From contig CM028903.1 of NCBI GenBank assembly GCA_016801885.1, positions 13,068,535 to 13,132,534 on the forward strand: a DNA stretch of 64,000 nucleotides. The letters are read 5' to 3'. Made by a program: the position numbers and the translations under genes. This stretch comes from Toxotes chatareus. Taxonomy: Eukaryota > Chordata > Actinopteri > Toxotidae. Shown here piece after piece: positions 10,310 to 22,443 of the stretch. Each line of letters starts with the position of its first letter. The stretch's first letter is position 1. The notes below the pieces were generated by a model. That model searched no databases. It was given only the letters and a program-made list of their open reading frames with translations, and was not told the DNA's origin.

Positions 10310-13300
10310 AGACTATATGACTCACTCTGGAGGCTTCTACTGTCTCTATGGCCTAACATGAAAAAACATATCACACACACACATTGTCCTGGTGACTCAC
10401 TCGGTACAGCTTTGTCCTCCCTCTGTACCATCTAAGATCTCTTCCTGCATCCATCTTTTACCTCCCTCTAGTCCTCTTTCTCTGTCCTGTCTTTCTGTTG
10501 TGCAGAGCTACAATTAACTGTACATTACCACTGTATTTGTTAACTCCTTTGTCATCTTCTTATCCATCTCCATCACTTTCCTTGCCATGCTCTGCCTCCT
10601 CTCTTTTAGTCTCCTTCTGCCTTTGCTTACAGATCATCCTCTCCTCTCTCCATCTCTCTCTATCTTCCTGTGTTTTTTTAAATTTCATTTTCCCTCTCAA
10701 TCTCTCTGAATTGTGACAAAAGTCTTGAGGCCAGACATGAATAAATAAATAAAAAAAACTCAGAGCCAATTTGTGTTACGCTGTCCATTCAATTTGTGCT
10801 TGCAGTCTATGTGTAATTATAGTGTAGTGTTTTAGCAGTATAGTGTTTCAGCAGCCTGTTACACAAGCAGGAAGTGGGGCAGCCTTCCATGAGTAAAGCA
10901 GAGCTGACTTGGTGCAGTTTATAGATTTTCATCCATCCATTTTAGGCTGCTTATCTGGGTGATAGTCTTGGTGGCAGCAGGCTAACCTAGTAGCTCAGAG
11001 ATCATTCTCCCCAGCCACATCTTCCAGCTCTTCCTGGTGGTGGTGATGGGGGTTTCCCGAAGCTTTCCCTGTCCAGATGGACAGATATATAATCCCTGCA
11101 GCTTGTTCTGGATCTGCCCAGGGTTCTCCTCCCAGTTGGATGTGCCTGAAATACTTGCAGTGGGAGGCGTCCAGGAGGCCTTAGTGCCAAAGAAGACATC
11201 TGTGCCCATACAACCTCAACTGACACTGAGCCCAGCCTTCATGTGAAGAAAACCATTTTGCGCCTCTTGTAGTTGCAATTTCATTCATTCAATCAAAACT
11301 CAAAGCTCAAGGCCGTAGTTGAACATCAGAGTGTAAATCCACTCAGAAATTGAAAGCTTAGTAAAATATCCACATCACTGCTAAGCCACACCAATCTGGC
11401 TGTCAGCATCACTCTCCCTCTTACCTCTCACCTGTGTGTATGATGCTCTAAATGCTATGCGTCATGCTAAACTAAGACTTTGAGTTCAGTTCTGAACAGA
11501 CACAGGCAGTTTGTGTAGTTGTGCGCTATAATGTCTTCATTAGAGCTTCCCAAATTTTGTTTATATTCGATTACATATTTGGATTTTTCTGGTTTTGTTC
11601 TGTTTTCTAGTGTCAGGTTTTATTTAGATTAAATATCAAATTTAATTTTGCGATAATCCTTTAATCCTGTTTTTTTCTTAGTTATTATTCAGTCAGTAGG
11701 CATATGACATGATTACTTTATCTTATCAATATTCATTATTTTCGCAAGGCTTTGATGTTTGATTACTTTGATTTTCTGTGGTTGATATGCTCAGATTAGT
11801 TCGTAGCCAAAACATGTCATGGAGCACAGATAACGTTAGGTTTGATGTAAACGGCAGCTGTAACAGGAAATTATTATATACACTTAGGGGGTGTTCCAGT
11901 GCAGATTTCTGCAATTAGAAATATTATGGAAAGACAGTGAAACAAGATGCAAGTCTGCTGAATGATTAATGTTGCCTTGATCCTACTGCAGGTATTTATT
12001 GTGTTTGTTGTGTATCACTCTTTGTGACGATGGTAATTTGTGAGTATCCTCAATAGAGAGCAATTCTGCATCACTGACGATGTTTTGCATCCCCTCTGTC
12101 CCAGGGGTACCATTCTGTGAGCTACGAGAACATTTCGGGGAAGAATTCTTTGGCCTCTGCTTTGAAGAAAACGAACGAGTACTTCGGGCTGTAGGTGGCA
12201 ACCTCCAGGACTTCTTCAATGGCTTTGACGCCATTTTGGAACACATTCGCACCTCCACGGGGCGCCGTGCCTCATCTGAGAGTCCCTCCTTCCAGTGCAA
12301 GGATCCCCACGAGGAGGAGAAAGGGAGAAGAAAATTGGACAAAATTGGAGAGCGAGGAGAAAGTGATAGAAGAGGGAAGGTGTTGCTGCTTCATTGTTTC
12401 AATCCTGCTCCTGTTGTTGGATTGGTCATGCCAGGGTTGATCAGAGCTGTTGCCAGGCGGATCTTTCATTCAGAAGTTGAGGTGGAGGAGGTACCACCTC
12501 TAACTCCCTTATTGCCTAATGAAGATACAGAACACACAGACGGCGACTCCACAACCCCAACTCCAACTACGTCCCCCACTGCCTCACCCTCCTCGTCCCC
12601 GTCCCCTCCGTCTCCTTTTCCAACCTCTGTTCCCACAGTTTGCCTGTCCTTCCAAATCCAGGAGACATGCCCTTCCTCCCTCTCTTCCCTCCCAAATGCC
12701 GCTTCAGTGAGCACCAAACGTCCCCCCCTCTCACTCTCCACCAACCCCAGTGATCTGCGCATTGGCTTGGCCACGTTTTGCCGTGCCTTTCCATTCCACC
12801 TTGTCCTGGGGCCTCGCATGGAGCTACTGCAGCTTGGAGAAGGACTGAGGAGACAGGCTCGCATTGAGCCTCACCGGAGCCTCTCATTCAGGGACTGTTT
12901 TGAGATTGTCTCGCCCAAGATGGAGCCTTCGTTCCAGGGTATCTTGCTGAGGCTTGCTTCCCCATTTACCATCCGTACCAGGCCTGACACCACACAGGCT
13001 GGCACCAAGGAGAAGGTAAAGATATCATATATAACAGATGACACTGTTTCTCAGATCCTACTCCTTAGCACATATTATAGAGAATTATTGCAGGGATAGT
13101 AAGAGTCAGGTAATATTCGAAAAGAAGAGGTTAGTGCAATGTGCTGTCCGACCATTTTGGAAATCAAAAGTATTTATACTTGGTCTGAATGGCCACACTC
13201 AAAGGCAGGGTGAAAAGCCGGCAGTCCAAGAGAGTGGTCGGGATATCGTTTAGAAATAGTGCTAATGGTTCACTTTTTCAGACAGTCTCTCTAGGAAGGC

Positions 13301-16300
13301 ATTCACTGTGTTGCACTTGAGTGTACATGTGAAAAGTGCCAGAAAAGCACTGAAAAAAAAAGAGCTACAGAGAAAAGTTAAAACCCTGCTTACTTTCTCA
13401 CCTCTGCATGGCTGACACCAAACGCGACGTGAAGTGTGAATGAAGGATTGTCGGTTTGGAAAAGTTACAGACACACACTCCCCTCATCAGGACATTGGGA
13501 AAGTGTGGGGGGAGGGGGTTTCCAAAGCAGTCTGTTATGACGGAACCACCTGGTAAACTGAAATGCAATTTCAAATTTAAATGATAAGGTGTTATCTGAT
13601 GTGATATCTTTTTTATCAACAAATCCCCTGAAGAAACCAGACCCAGTAATGAATGCAGACATAGCTTAAGCCTTCACGCCATGGAGCTCCACTGTGACCC
13701 AGAAATTACTGAAATGCAAAATAAATTAATATCGTTGCAGTGAATAACACATTGATCATTAATCCTTATTAAAATTCTCATGGCTGGTAGTTTGTTGAAA
13801 ATATGGCTCTGCCAAAGACTTTTAGACTCATACTGAAGATTAGCTCAAAGTTGAGAAGACTCTTCTGTGTTTACACTGCTGAGAGGAGTAAACTACACAT
13901 AGTATTTGTTTATGTTAATATAGAAATATGTCACCCAAGTGCTGTGGTATGGCGGCCGTTTGTGTGTTTTTCTAGTTCGTGGACTACAATGAAGACATGC
14001 AAGATAGTTTAAGCCAGAATCAAACTTTGGCTGCACAGATGATGCTTCCAAGTAGGACAAATCATTGTTGGCTTTGGTCATTTTATGGAATTGTTGATTG
14101 TAAAAGTATAAAATATCATCCGTTGGGAAATACACCAATTTTATTGCAGCTTTAATTAATTGGTAATTTGTTATAAAACAGCTTTTTTCATGTATGATTT
14201 ATTCAGTCTGTCATGGTCAAGCACAGAACACTATGTACTGAAAATTAAAAACAAAAAAGTACAAATAGGGAACTTAGGCATCTCATCATTTCTGTGCTGT
14301 TACGTTATCAAATGAGAGTTTGCAGTATTTCATTTGAAATAGGTGGAGCACGAGAAGGCCACAAATCTGATTCAATTTACAGTGTGTTATAAATGTCTAT
14401 GTGCCATTCCACCACGTGCTGCATCACAACCGCAAGGCAGTGATGTTTTTGCAGGAGTGAGATTTGAATTGGTTCCAATTTGCCAGAAACAATTAATCAA
14501 TTGGAGTTGTATGCTATATCCAGTTCTTTATTGATTGGACGGTCTCCGCAGGCTGTCCGTGACAGCACCAACTGTCCTGATGCTAAAAAGAATGGACAGA
14601 GAGGAGATTGATCAGTCCGGGTGCAGTGCTATGCTACGTGTCTGTGTGTTTTTATGTGTGAGTGAGCAAGGTACGTCTTGAGCTTAAGTCACACATTCAA
14701 AAGTATATTTGAACTGAAAGAAAGTGCTGTCTTCACAGGCACATAATGGGCCCCAGGAGAAGAGATGTGTATGCTTTTATCCACCACAAAGGTGTAAACT
14801 GGTTTCTGATAGTTTTGGTAGCAAATTTGCACCAATTCATTCTGAGCTTCTTGCAGAAGCACTGCATTTAGGCTTCTGGATAGGATAGCTTCTGGATCTG
14901 AGGATAGCTTCTGGATCTGTAGTTTTAAGGATACAAATAGAAAGGGTGCAAAAACTGACTTTCAAAAAAGGGTCCTCTAATGTTCTCATATAGAGTAAGT
15001 GCCACTGATTCTGAGTTCTCAGCCATTAGTTTAGCACAATTCCTCATCTCAGGCATTTAAAGGTTGTGTTTCTTCTTTTTTTATGCTGCGTGGTGTCTCA
15101 GTGGTTTCTTGTCTAGCTCGGGGCTACTTCTATGAGTGAGCCAGATGAGATAAGGAGTTCTTTGAGAATGACCATCGTGAAGTGCTAATGTATGTCTTAA
15201 TGTATATACACAAACTGTTTGGATGTTTCTAAGCTCACCTGCTATCTTTTCAGGCAAAGCAGAACTATGAGCAAAAGCGTGGGTGAGTATAGGGGCAGGG
15301 TATAGAGCTAAATAATTATCCTGAGTTTCTCTACTTGTGTCATATTTTTCTCCAAACAGGAAAATTATATGTATTATCATACAGAGTGGCAAAATGTGAA
15401 TGAACTGCACCACAGATCTGCAGCCAAAGGCAAATGGTGCAGTTGGAAGTCCTGTCATGTTTTGCTTCCTTGTCATAGAGCTAGTCTCTGCCCTGGCATG
15501 AAACTGGAACCCACAGACAGCTAACATCCTCACACCGCACTCAAACTGGTGAAAATACATTTCTACACCAACCTGATAAAATCAGTTTTTGCAGATTATG
15601 TCAAGAAATTTGTTTTAGTTTGCTGCAAGATGCAAGACGATTGGGGGTGTGCTACTGCTCCATTTTAATTCATGTCATGTCAGTGTTGTCGAGAATGTTT
15701 TATGTTCAAAGGATTACAGAGAGCAATCCATTGTGTATAAATATTGTATTTAAGCATGAACTGTAAAGGACTACATCCTTAATCTATTATTTAGGGATGC
15801 AACCGAACGATTATTACTGTTTATTTTTCTTGTTTATTCAGCTAATTGTTTTGTCTATAAAATGTCAGAAAATAGTGAAAAAGATGTCTTTAAACGTCCT
15901 GCTTCATTCGACCAAGAGTCCAAAACCCAAAGATATTCAGTTTGTTATCATTCATAACAAAGAAAAGCATCGTATTCTCACATTTCAGAAGCTGGAACTG
16001 GCAACTGAAAAATGACTGAAATTATAATTTGATCACAAAAATAGTTCCCAATTTATTTTCCATCGAATGACTGAAAATCTGCAGCTCTATTACTATAATG
16101 TAATAGCATTTTCACTGTGCAAATCACATTGCCCATGGTTTGTAAAGATAATTTGAAGTAGTAGTTAGGATGTCACAATTTGTGAACTTGGAGCTATGAG
16201 AAAATTTATGTTTGAGTGAACACCACAAAAGTCAATCATTCATCCGGGCTCCCCTCATGAAAGATGTTTGGCCTGTAGTGTAAAGGCTAGTGTTTCAGCT

Positions 16301-18452
16301 TTGTGTACACAGAGCTCTAATTGGGTCAGTCTCTGTCAGTGTCTCTCATATATTCACAATCATTCTCTCGCCCTCTGTGCTGCGGACCAGTTTCTGTATT
16401 TTTTTTTTCTCCTCAGGAAGCTTTCCTGTTTCTCCTCTCACATATTCCCAGCTTTTTAATTTTCTCCCTGTTACATGTTCCGATTGTAAATTAATTTAAA
16501 AAGAACTTACATATGTCAAAAACAGAAAAGAAACAGCGGTTGCTCAAAAAATGCTTTCTCTCTAATGAGCCTTTCCCTTTCTCCTGTTTCCACTTCTCTA
16601 TTAGAGTTCCCTGATATGACAGACTTTACTCGGCTTTTTATGTTTCACCTTGTGTTACATTTTATGGTAGTTTGCAGTTGCATAAAATAACCATAATATT
16701 TTGTATTTTTAAAATAAACCAGTCATAAGATTTGAGTTTTAGCCTTTTTTAGATGTGAGATGAGTGGTATACTTAAATTACTGACAGGAAGCTCAGTTAC
16801 AGCTGTATTTGAGCTCAGAGCTAGTTGAGGTATCTGTGTTCTGGTTCTGTACAGTGGCCTCATAATCTCTTGTCTTTCTCATCTGTCCTATCCACTGCCC
16901 ACTGGTCAAAAAGGTACTTCAGCACATTCATCCTGGTTTCACTGAGTCAGTGTAGCTGCCTTTTCTATTCCCTTTTGTGTGTGTCACCAGTGATCAGACC
17001 TGGCACTGCTGAAGTTTAAGTTAGACACTGCCTCCAAGCTCCCAACACCATCAACTAGACACTTTTAAGATTTGTGTTGCAGTGTGTGTTTGTGGAGCAT
17101 GGTGGGCGGACATTGTTTTTCTTTATTTTTGCCATCTGAATCTTGTGTCATCTGGGCAGAGAGGCAGAAAGAGGAGAGAGAAAAAGAGAAGGACGGGCTG
17201 ACATTTTCACTAGAAAGGGCAGCAAGAGAAGGCGACAGGCCAAGGTAAAGAGGCCACACTCCCCTGTGCCGCACTGTGTGTGTGTGTATTTGGGTGGCCT
17301 GTAGTGGATTTTCAGTTTGACTTCTTTCCTGTCTTCACCCAGGGACATGGGCTGTGCAAGAGACATCCAAAGACCTACTGAAAAGGTCAAACCGCTTCTC
17401 TTTCTGTCTCTCTGGTTAGTGTGAGCACTGTGGTGAGCACATAGGGGAGCATACACAGGGTGCACTGTCAAGAGCTCTCCTCTAAGCAGTGTATCATCTC
17501 CTTCATCACATCCTTCTTGCACTACAGTTTCCTGCATCCTTTAAGGCGGATTCTCCTTCCCTAGGCTATCTGCATCAGACAGAAGTGGAGCAGTTTTAAG
17601 TTTTAGTATAATGTTTCAGAGTTTAAATGACTTGTAGAACTTACAGTAAATGCATGCAAAGCCTGTTTCATCATGACATGATTAACTTCAGAGTTGTTTG
17701 AACAAACCCAGAATCACTGATTTACCATGTTCAGCTCGGCTGACCTCTTGGAAGTAAATCAATGCCTTTTTAAAATATGATTTTGAAGCCTGGCACGGAG
17801 CTGAACTAAGCTCAGATGTGAGCTTACACTCAGCCTATGTATGTTTTATTGGTTTTCGGGTGTAATACACAAGCCTGCTTAATGTATAACAGGGAAAACA
17901 TAACTGTTGATTTTTTGGGGGCCAAGCTGTGGATGTGGTTTTACTTGGATGTTGATGTTTTCTTTCTCTTAAAAATAAAATAGTGAAAAAGACAGAGAAT
18001 CTATGAATCACAACAACTGCCTCCACAGTAGTGATGCTATTGCTGTAAATATCCAAAAGTTCCCAGACTCCTCAGGTCAAAGAGTCATAATTCTGGTGAG
18101 GATGAGTCAGTGCTCTTTTTACGGTCCTGAAAGTCTATGTCTAAGTGAACTGTGTGTGAAGTGTTAGATCAACAAAAATGTAGCAAGAGCTGGAGCCTAA
18201 ACCAGCAGCTGTTTTGGCTTAAGCTGATTTTCAGCAGTTGTTGACAAAATTGCCTGTTTTGAGTATTTAGATACAAGTCCTGCTCTTTGCTATGATGTTT
18301 TTACCCCACGTACCAGACTCGTTAAAGTGGAGATTGAACACAAGGAAGATTGTGACACGTAGTTGCTTGAAGAACCATCAGGATGCTCAAATCTGCAGTG
18401 TCATACTTGATATTTAACAAATGCTGCTGTATTATATTCTGAATGAGGCTTG

Positions 18453-18508
<56 letters not shown>

Positions 18509-21500
18509 TGCACCTGCATGTCTGAGTACAAAGAGAATCTTGACATTAGCACCACCTTTGATCTGTTTCTAGATAAATCACTGCTGTGATGGTTTGTTTG
18601 TTCAGTAGAGAGTGCTTTGAAAATCACTGCCCTCTCTGCCTCTGTCTACTCTTGATAAATTCACAAAACAGGGCAAATGAAAATGCAAGCGAGGAAGAAG
18701 AGAAGGCATAGAGACAAGTAGAAAACACCACAAGTAATGAACATAACATGATATTTTTAGTCTGATTGTTGAAACAAAAAAGAAGAGAATAGAAATATGA
18801 TTGTTGGCTTAATACTTTTATTTTAATCTACTCTCTCAGGCATACCACTTCAGTTGGATGAAAAACTGGTCACGAAAAAAGAAAAAATAGCTTTCTGCTA
18901 TCTCACAGAAGTCTGCTTGAGTTGTGCCTACTGGGCATAGAGACGGATGAAACAGCAACAACATTCGGCCAACAGGTGCATCATTTATAGTGGCGTTGAT
19001 CACTGTGCGTTGTTCCTGACAAGCTGATGTCCAAGTGAGATGTCCAGAAAATGGCCTTCTCCATGGTCTGTTTGTTACCAGAAAGATTCAGTATAGTTCA
19101 TTAAAAGCTAAAGTGCACCTTATTATTACATGCTGGGGTGGCTTGGGTTTTAGTTTTTTTTGTTTGTTTTTTTTCCAGAAAGCCAGTACACGTTATCGGA
19201 GGGACCTTGATCACAATAGCCAGAAATCAAAAATCTGTGGTGGGGTGTGGTGTGGACCTTCCATCATCAGTATTAGCTGGGACTTTAAATTCCCTGGAGC
19301 TTTCCAACAGCCCAATAAAAATCCCAAATCCAAGAAGGTGTGTGTCTGGTTGTTACACCGTCTTTCTGCTGCAGTCATGAAATATTTTCTTCATTTTGTT
19401 GCCTTTTGCCAAATGTGCACCATAGGTGTGATCTGCATATGTCTCATTTAAATTGTTAAAGGAAATTGTGCTCTGAAACTGGACCAATAGGTGTAAAGTG
19501 TGTTTTCTAACATGACCAATGCTCTAGTGTGTGAATGAAATATAGGTTTTCAAGGATTTAAGCGTGACTCAGACAGTCCTGTCAGCTGATTACCTGTACC
19601 CAGTTGGATTTAAACATTGTCAGTGTTATTGTTTTTCATTGCTTGCATAGATACTGCAATATGACACTGTGTGCTTATTTCACAAAGACTCTTGTCAACC
19701 TCTGATTTAAGTATAAAATTAATTTACCTTGCAAGTGTGATTTTTTTTAAATGTGACATCAGCATTTTTTCATCTGAAACAGCAAGGTACAAAGACATCC
19801 TCTGTCCTTGCTCCTACCTTGCATCCCGTATCTTTTTTTTTTTTTGTTATGTAGGCTACGTGCTGTGTGTGAGTTTTTCGTTGTGTATGTATTTTACTGT
19901 GAGAGTGGGATGTACTGTAAGAGTACTGCACAATATAGCCAGGGTCTGACAGCATAAGTGCATTGCAGCATTTTGTGTGTGTGTGTGTGTATATGTGAGG
20001 GAAAGTGAGAGAGAGAGGGGGATGAGAGAGGCTGACTCATTGACTCTTTGCTGCTCAGTGCTTGTTCATGCAAATGAGAGTCTGTTGACAAGCCAGAGTC
20101 TGCTCACAAAAGACAATCCATTAGCTGTCCGTTCCACCTCCCGCTATCCTCCTCTCCATCTCTCTCTCTTTCTCATACCTCTTTTCCATTTTTCAAGTCC
20201 GGTGCGTCTCCTTCTCCTTGCGTGTCTCTCAGTTGTCTCCCTCTCTCGTTACTCCCCCTCTCTTTCTACCTCTATTTCCATCTCTGGCCCTTTTTTTCAG
20301 CCATCTTTTTTCCTTCTTTCCCCTCCCTTCTCTCCTTTTCATCTGCCTTCAGCTCCCTGTTGCCTGTGGTGGTAATAACCTGAATCTGTACATTTCGATA
20401 ATCTGTAAAATGTGCACATCACAGTGTGTGCTGCTCCTTCTTTACGATTATGAGGAATGAAATAAACATTTGCACAGGCTTGCATTATCACACAAATCTC
20501 AACCATGCATAAACACAAAATACCCAAATATGCACACAGAATGACTACTAGAAGATGGAAGCGGGAGGGATGCAGTTCTCAAGGGCAGGTCACAAAACTT
20601 CAAGACAGCAATCAATAATACTTATAGTAGGCTCCATGATAATACAAATTTGACCTGTCACGGTTTGGAAAACTTGTTGATATTGAATTAGATGCATTGT
20701 TTTGGTCTTGCTTAAGTGGCTATAGTATTTGCATGTGCATAGTTTTCCTCTTAAGTTTTTACTTGTGCTTTATTTGATTTAAAATAGTAATAATACAGGG
20801 TTTAAATGTGCATTTGATGTTTCTTGCAAGCAGCTTATCTGTGGAGATTTCTCATAGCTACAGGTGCAGAACTACTATCTCCTTTTGGTGACAATGCAGT
20901 GACCTTGATCAAGTGCTCAGTGTAAATGTGTAACAGCTTCCTGCAAAGACTAATCTCTACTACATGCTGAACAGCGTACTGGCCTTGTCTTACAGATTGT
21001 TGTGTTTTTATCTGCTAAAAAATACATTTTACATGTCTTCTCTACATTTGGCCTCTGTAAAATTCAGTCACGTCCTCTTATTGTATTGTTGTTTTTACTG
21101 AATGTTTTTGTTTCATGACTCGTACAGTGCTGCTATTTCTAATAATTCCTCTCTGTTCTCTTCCCTTTTTCATTCAGCTTTCACACCTCAATTTCCCTGT
21201 CTCCTGTCTTTATGTTATGCTTTCTATTTCCTAACCACTATGTTCCTTTTGCCCTTCCTTCCTCATTCATTCGCTCACCTCCTCTTTCTCTGCACTGTGA
21301 TGACAGAGGTGCAGGCAGAAGGAGAGGAGAGTGCTGAGTTAAACAGAGACGTACAACTAGGCCAACACAACTGCCTCCAGGGATGTGTATGTGTGTGTGT
21401 GTCCATGTATGGTTCTATCTGTGCATCAGTGTGTGTGTCTGTGTGTGCGTGTGCGTGCATGTGTGAGTGAGTTTGTGGCAGAGTAAGACAGAAAATGAGA

Positions 21501-22398
21501 GTGACAGAGAAGCAGAGACAGACACACATAGTAAGGTGGTAAAACACTGGTATAATTATACCTACCGTACATGATCAAATAAGCCACAACAACAGCTGTT
21601 AGAAGAAAATTTCAACCTTCATTTTGTAGCAGTAAAGCAGTGAAACACCAACAGAAAAACAAAACAACACAACATTAAGCGGAGATGCAGGATGATGAAG
21701 GTTTGATGAAGTTGCTGGCCTCTAGCAGGGTCTCTCTCCTGATGTTGCAATACAGGGCAATGAACATTTGAGGCTATACAGTGCTCATAGGAAACTGTAC
21801 AACTGTACAGGTTTCATACCACAACACAGCACATTTTTGTTTTCCAGAGAGAAATCCTGTTCAGTCTACTTGTCAGTTGTATCAAAGAATTAAACAAACC
21901 AATCTCTCGCTCCTTTGCCGTTTCCTACCAGTTGAAACATAACTCTCAACTTGGATCTTATTTTCATAATACTTATCATTATTAATAACATTATACGCAC
22001 CCAAATAATTGCAGAGATCAGTGGTAGTGGTGAAACAAAGTAGTAACTCTGATGGACTTTACTGAAGCAATGTCACTTTGAGCCTAGATCTTTACTTTGA
22101 GTATACTGTTAGCCTTTTTTCTTTAACGAGGGAGATCAATTAGTAATTTGAGCTTTACCTGAAACCTGTGTATCATTTAAAGAATAAACATCTCTAATAC
22201 TTTATTTAATGAGAGAGACAGACAGACAGACATATAAAGGTATTTAAAGACAGAGTGGAGACAGATGACAAAGAACAGTACATTTGTACAAGCTGCATTA
22301 GAGTAGTAGGTTATTCATTTTGCATCTGGCTGCTGCCTTCTCTGATTTTATAGTCTCCATGGAGATGGTTGATAGTAAGCTCACGTTCACCCACTTCT

Positions 22399-22443
<45 letters not shown>

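Larger units (their letters stand above)
9858..12104 (+). other. gucy1a2: gucy1a2 intron 3 (2.25 kb)
   Basis: Phase 1 intron with consensus donor gtaagt. It holds two long CA microsatellites, a pyrimidine-rich tract at about 10440-10700 and a decayed Rex3-like LINE fragment on the minus strand at 10930-11235. Confidence 0.88.

Noticed and set aside
12080..12104. ATG at 12080 as the start of a separate 339-residue protein covering exon 4
   Set aside because: The acceptor at 12103-12104 and phase 1 from exon 3 fit exactly, and the residues before 12105 do not match the family.
12307..12380. The purine-rich insertion in exon 4 as an unspliced mini-intron
   Set aside because: There is no GT donor followed by an AG acceptor at suitable positions, and the frame stays open throughout.
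13016..13099. Read-through of exon 4 past 13015 to a stop at 13097
   Set aside because: A consensus donor gtaaag at 13016 joins in frame to exon 5. The read-through peptide has no family match.
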